47,413 nt of DNA from Candidatus Pseudoscillospira faecavium (GTDB lineage: Bacteria > Bacillota > Clostridia > Oscillospirales > Oscillospiraceae): NCBI GenBank assembly GCA_904420565.1, contig CAJFVV010000061.1, positions 1 to 47,413 on the forward strand. The letters run 5' to 3'. Position numbers and translations under genes: made by a program. Shown here one piece after another: positions 44,588-47,413 of the stretch. Numbering within the stretch: position 1 is the first letter of the stretch; each line of letters opens with the position of its first letter. The notes beneath the pieces were generated by a model. That model worked only from the letters and a program-made list of their open reading frames with translations. It was not told the origin of the DNA and did not search any database.

Positions 44588-45616
44588 ATGAAGCAAAGCA
44601 AACGTATCTCCGCCGTCTGTATGGCCGGCGCTATGGTGCTGGGGATGACCGCCTGCGGTACGCCCGGCGCCAATACTTCCAGTGCGTCCAATACAGAATT
44701 AACCGATATTACCATCTGCCTGGACTGGACTCCCAATACCAATCACACAGGGTTGTATGTAGCTGCTGCCAACGGCTATTTTGAAGATGCCGGACTTAAC
44801 GTCAGCATTGTACAGCCGCCGGAGGACGGTGCCACTGCCATTTGCGCCGCAGGACAGGTAGAATTCGCTGTCACCGTTCAGGACAATCTGGCAGCCGCCT
44901 TTGCCCGCGAAAATCCCCTGGGAGTAACCGCCGTGGCTGCACTGCTGCAGCACAATACCTCCGGCATTCTCTCCCGGGCAGGTGAAGGAATGGATCGCCC
45001 CAGCGGCCTGGAAGGCCACAGGTATTCCACTTATAATGGCGCCATTGAACTGGCCATCATGCAGCAGGTGGTGGAAGCCGACGGCGGCGATTTCTCCCAG
45101 GTGGAGCTGATTCCCTACACGCTGGAAGACGAAGCCGGCGCCCTGATGGAAAACCTGACCGATGCCATTTGGGTCTACTATGGCTGGGGCGGTATCAACG
45201 CCCAGCTGGCCGGTCTGGATTTCGACTACTTCTATTTCAAAGACATCGACCCGGTTTTTGACTACTATACCCCCATTATTATCGCCAACAACGACTTCCT
45301 GTCCGAGCACCCCGACACTGCAAAAGCATTCCTGAACGCTGTGGCTCAGGGTTATGAATATGCAATCGAAAATCCGGAGGAAGCCGCACATATTTTGATC
45401 GACAGCGATACTACCGGCTCTCTTTCCGGCAGCGAGGATCTGATTGTCCAGAGCCAGATCTGGATGGCAGATCAGTACAAAGCGGAAGTGGAACAATGGG
45501 GTTATATCGATCCTGCCCGCTGGAATGCGTTTTATAACTGGCTCAACGACAACGGCCTGGTGGAGCAGCCTATCCCTGAAAATACCGGCTTTTCCAACGA
45601 GTATCTGCCCGCATGA
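44588..45616 (+). CDS. thiY: Thiamine-precursor binding lipoprotein (ThiY/NMT1-like)
   Basis: Extracellular substrate-binding lipoprotein of 342 residues. The lipobox is GMTAC with lipidated Cys23. The sequence ICLDWTPNTNHTGLYVAAA, then GYFEDAGLNVSIVQPPEDGA, is the signature of THI5/NMT1-type pyrimidine-binding proteins, which bind HMP or formylaminopyrimidine. It starts 3 bp after the permease stop and its end overlaps thiZ by 4 bp. Confidence 0.92.
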   Translation: MKQSKRISAVCMAGAMVLGMTACGTPGANTSSASNTELTDITICLDWTPNTNHTGLYVAAANGYFEDAGLNVSIVQPPEDGATAICAAGQVEFAVTVQDNLAAAFARENPLGVTAVAALLQHNTSGILSRAGEGMDRPSGLEGHRYSTYNGAIELAIMQQVVEADGGDFSQVELIPYTLEDEAGALMENLTDAIWVYYGWGGINAQLAGLDFDYFYFKDIDPVFDYYTPIIIANNDFLSEHPDTAKAFLNAVAQGYEYAIENPEEAAHILIDSDTTGSLSGSEDLIVQSQIWMADQYKAEVEQWGYIDPARWNAFYNWLNDNGLVEQPIPENTGFSNEYLPA

Positions 45617-46368
45617 CACAGGACACTGCTACACTGCGCGCCGAGCAGATTTCCAAATGCTATAATGGCCGCTGCATCATTCAGGATATCTCTCTGCAGC
45701 TGGCCCCCGGAGAACTGGTATGTCTCCTGGGTGTCAGCGGCGCAGGCAAGACCACATTGTTTCACACCCTCTCCGGCCTGGAACGGCCGGAGCAGGGCCG
45801 TGTGTTTCTCGGCGAGGAAGACATCACCGGAAAGCCGGGTAAAATCAGCTATATGCTCCAGCGCGATCTGCTGCTGCCTCACAAGAAGATCCTGGACAAC
45901 GTGGCCCTGCCCCTGGTGATCCGCGGCACGCCTGCAAAAACCGCACGGGCGGAGGCAGCACCCTACTTTGCACAGTTCGGATTATCCGGCACGGAGCACC
46001 AGTATCCTGCCCAGCTCTCCGGCGGCATGCGTCAAAGGGCCGCGCTGCTGCGCACCTTTCTCGGCTCCCGCGGCGTTGTGCTGCTGGATGAGCCCTTCTC
46101 CGCCCTGGATGCCCTGACCAAGCGGGAAATTCACCGATGGTATATGACGATGATGGCGCAGCTGCAGCTGACCACACTGTTCATTACCCACGACATCGAT
46201 GAGGCCATTTTGCTCTCGGACCGCATTTATATTCTTTCCGGCAAGCCCGGCACCATCAGCGCAGAGCTGACAATTGCGCCGCCGCGGCCCCGAGACCTGT
46301 CCTTCGGCGTCAGCCCGGAATTTCTCTCCTACAAGAAAGAGATTCTTTCCCTGCTGGATGCTTCATGA
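45613..46368 (+). CDS. thiZ: Thiamine-precursor ABC importer ATPase (ThiZ-like)
   Basis: ATPase of 251 residues in the SsuB/TauB/ThiZ class. Walker A is CLLGVSGAGKTTLFHT, the Q-loop MLQRDLLLPHKKILDN, signature LSGGMRQRAALLR, Walker B VVLLDEPFSALDAL, H-loop FITHDIDEAILLSDR. The ATG overlaps the thiY stop (ATGA). Last gene of the riboswitch operon, followed by a terminator. Confidence 0.94.
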   Translation: MTQDTATLRAEQISKCYNGRCIIQDISLQLAPGELVCLLGVSGAGKTTLFHTLSGLERPEQGRVFLGEEDITGKPGKISYMLQRDLLLPHKKILDNVALPLVIRGTPAKTARAEAAPYFAQFGLSGTEHQYPAQLSGGMRQRAALLRTFLGSRGVVLLDEPFSALDALTKREIHRWYMTMMAQLQLTTLFITHDIDEAILLSDRIYILSGKPGTISAELTIAPPRPRDLSFGVSPEFLSYKKEILSLLDAS

Positions 46369-46375
46369 AGAAAAG

Positions 46376-46421
46376 AATCCCTGTTTCCCTGTACAAGGCA
46401 GTGCAGAGAAACAGGGATTTT
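46376..46421 (+). terminator. Terminator of the thiamine operon
   Basis: A perfect 12-bp stem (46376-46387 with 46408-46419) with a 20-nt loop is followed by TTTTC, 8 bp after the thiZ stop. Confidence 0.8.
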
Positions 46422-46476
46422 CGTTTGGTTTGCCATATCCTTCCCGGAAATAACCAGGCCCATACGCTGCACCTGA

Positions 46477-46505
46477 TTGCTCTGCCCCGCGCAATATGTT
46501 ATAAT
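46477..46505 (+). promoter_or_regulatory. Promoter of the terminal two-gene unit
   Basis: TTGCTC (46477-46482) and a perfect TATAAT (46500-46505) have a 17-bp spacer, about 30 bp before the first gene. Confidence 0.78.
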
Positions 46506-46536
46506 ATTATAATGAAAAGAAAGGCGGTGTTTTCCC

Positions 46537-46791
46537 ATGTGGAATATTATTGAATACAACCAGATTGCCCGGGGTGAAGAGGTGCGGCTGTTCACAGCCT
46601 GCGGCATTTTTGAAGGCATCTACCGCGGCTCAGAAACCGTAGACGAAAACAGCGGCGACCAATGGGTCGTGCTGTCCGATGTAACTTTCTCCCCGGCCCG
46701 CGGCGACAACCCGGAAGATGCCCAGATCAAAATGAGCGATGCCAACGTGCAGCTCTCGCAAATCATCGCATTGGATCTGGACAATGGATAA
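46537..46791 (+). CDS. Small conserved-looking protein, possibly Sm-like
   Basis: An 84-residue protein of unknown function. The string EEVRLFTACGIFEGIYRGS followed by WVVLSDVTF and a final VQLSQIIALDLD has the strand order of a small Sm/LSm-like beta-barrel (a charged bent strand with central Gly, then a -LxDv- strand, then a final -I-aid strand). This is fold-pattern inference only. AAAGGCGG lies upstream of ATG 46537. The stop overlaps the start of the next gene, so the two are translationally coupled and probably act together. Confidence 0.75.
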   Translation: MWNIIEYNQIARGEEVRLFTACGIFEGIYRGSETVDENSGDQWVVLSDVTFSPARGDNPEDAQIKMSDANVQLSQIIALDLDNG

Positions 46792-47413
46792 TACGGCCGT
46801 GGCGCTGGAGCAGCATCCCCTGTTTGCCGATGCAGCGGAAAAGCTGCGGCGGGGCAATCAACTGCTTTTTTCCAGAGAAAGTCTGTGTCTGCAGCCCCTT
46901 TTGCAATGCATACGCCTGCAAAACCGCCGGACATTGGTTCTTTGGGCGCTCACATGCGCAGAGGGGCCGGCGGCATCGCTGCAAGCACGTTATCCTGCTG
47001 ATCCCAGGCCCCGGCAGGCAATGGAACTGGCCACTGCATGGGCGGCAGGAACCATCAAAATGCCCATTGCCAAAAAAGGGATTTTATCAGTGCACGCCAT
47101 GGCCCGGGAAGTTGCTTCTCCCGCCGATGCTGCCTTGTGCCATGCAGTCGGCCATGGCTGTGCTGCTGTACATACAGAAGCACATGCCATCGGTCTGCCC
47201 ATTTATGAATTGACTGCCATCGTCCGCAGCAGCGATGAGACAACCTGCATCCCAGCACTGCAGCAGCAGCTTGCAAACTACGAAAAAACGATGCTGCACT
47301 GCCGCAGGGAGGCCGAAAAAGCAACACGCCCCTGGGCGGATTTCCTGTGCAGGGACAGCCGTCCCAATGCGGAAGCGCGGCGTCTGATGCGGTCAAACCA
47401 TCCGCGGCCATAA
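46784..47413 (+). CDS. Imm5-like (putative immunity) protein
   Basis: A helical 209-residue protein. The core, LVLWALTCAEGPAASLQARYP, then DPRPRQAMELATAWAAGTIK, HAMAREVASPADAALCHAVG and TEAHAIGLPIYELTAIV, follows the pattern of the Imm5-like putative immunity family (LW-a-CAE, DdRPR-Ai-a-raWa-G, Haaar, a-raaGHa-a-aH). Those proteins are predicted antidotes to polymorphic toxins but are also widespread without a toxin. No toxin gene is visible here. I chose ATG 46784, which overlaps the previous stop; an earlier start at 46739 would overlap more and has no ribosome site. The TAA is the last codon of the window. Confidence 0.72.
   Translation: MDNTAVALEQHPLFADAAEKLRRGNQLLFSRESLCLQPLLQCIRLQNRRTLVLWALTCAEGPAASLQARYPADPRPRQAMELATAWAAGTIKMPIAKKGILSVHAMAREVASPADAALCHAVGHGCAAVHTEAHAIGLPIYELTAIVRSSDETTCIPALQQQLANYEKTMLHCRREAEKATRPWADFLCRDSRPNAEARRLMRSNHPRP

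Overview
The window (about 54% GC by eye) looks like a chromosomal segment of an anaerobic Gram-positive Clostridia bacterium, most likely in the Oscillospiraceae/Ruminococcaceae group. Evidence: strong AGGAGG ribosome sites, TTGACA/TATAAT promoters, a TPP riboswitch, an S-layer-homology protein, a SpoIIQ-like sporulation peptidase, a thiolase plus CoA-transferase pair typical of butyrate/acetoacetate metabolism, and the Firmicutes gene order glmU-prs-pth-mfd. The genus assignment is inference. I see no insertion sequence, prophage, CRISPR array, rRNA or tRNA.

Layout. 1-1.8 kb: a non-coding chain of hairpins, then a divergent pair, a MerR-type regulator and an EFR1-type flavodoxin/ferredoxin. 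They share a control region with a 19-bp-spaced promoter, and a decayed small reading frame follows. 1.8-5.9 kb (- strand): a TerC-type membrane protein, CoA-transferase subunits B and A, and a thiolase carrying an unusual insertion. 6.1-13.6 kb (- strand): a GlmU-like protein with a decayed uridyltransferase half, prs, pth, mfd and a PrsA/SurA-N-like membrane-anchored protein. 14.0-19.8 kb (+ strand): trmL followed by the lower-glycolysis genes pgk, tpiA, gpmI and eno; gap is absent. 19.9-25.8 kb: an HExxH membrane protein, a SpoIIQ-like M23 protein, prfB without the usual frameshift site, an alanine/glycine:cation symporter, a DUF3788 protein and a Sel1-repeat protein. 25.8-37.1 kb (- strand): two complete tandem oligopeptide ABC importer operons. 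37.2-43.1 kb: an AI-2E-family permease, a lipid kinase, a long Xaa-Pro aminopeptidase and a secreted SLH/trypsin-like serine protease. 43.2-46.4 kb: a TPP-riboswitch-controlled operon for a thiamine-binding protein and a thiamine-precursor ABC importer (ThiXYZ-like). 46.5-47.4 kb: a two-gene unit, a small possibly Sm-like protein and an Imm5-like protein.

How the parts work together. Peptides imported by the two Opp systems could be trimmed by the Xaa-Pro aminopeptidase, and the symporter could bring in alanine or glycine. The glycolytic operon supplies PEP and pyruvate, and the thiolase and CoA-transferase act on the resulting acetyl-CoA. The thiamine importer is switched off by TPP. Almost every transcription unit is closed by a perfect or near-perfect inverted repeat with a T-tract, so unit boundaries are well defined. 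The least ordinary items are the GlmU-like protein lacking its nucleotidyltransferase motifs, the thiolase insertion, the terminal Sm-like/Imm5-like pair, the structured non-coding element at the left end, and a nested hairpin between pgk and tpiA.
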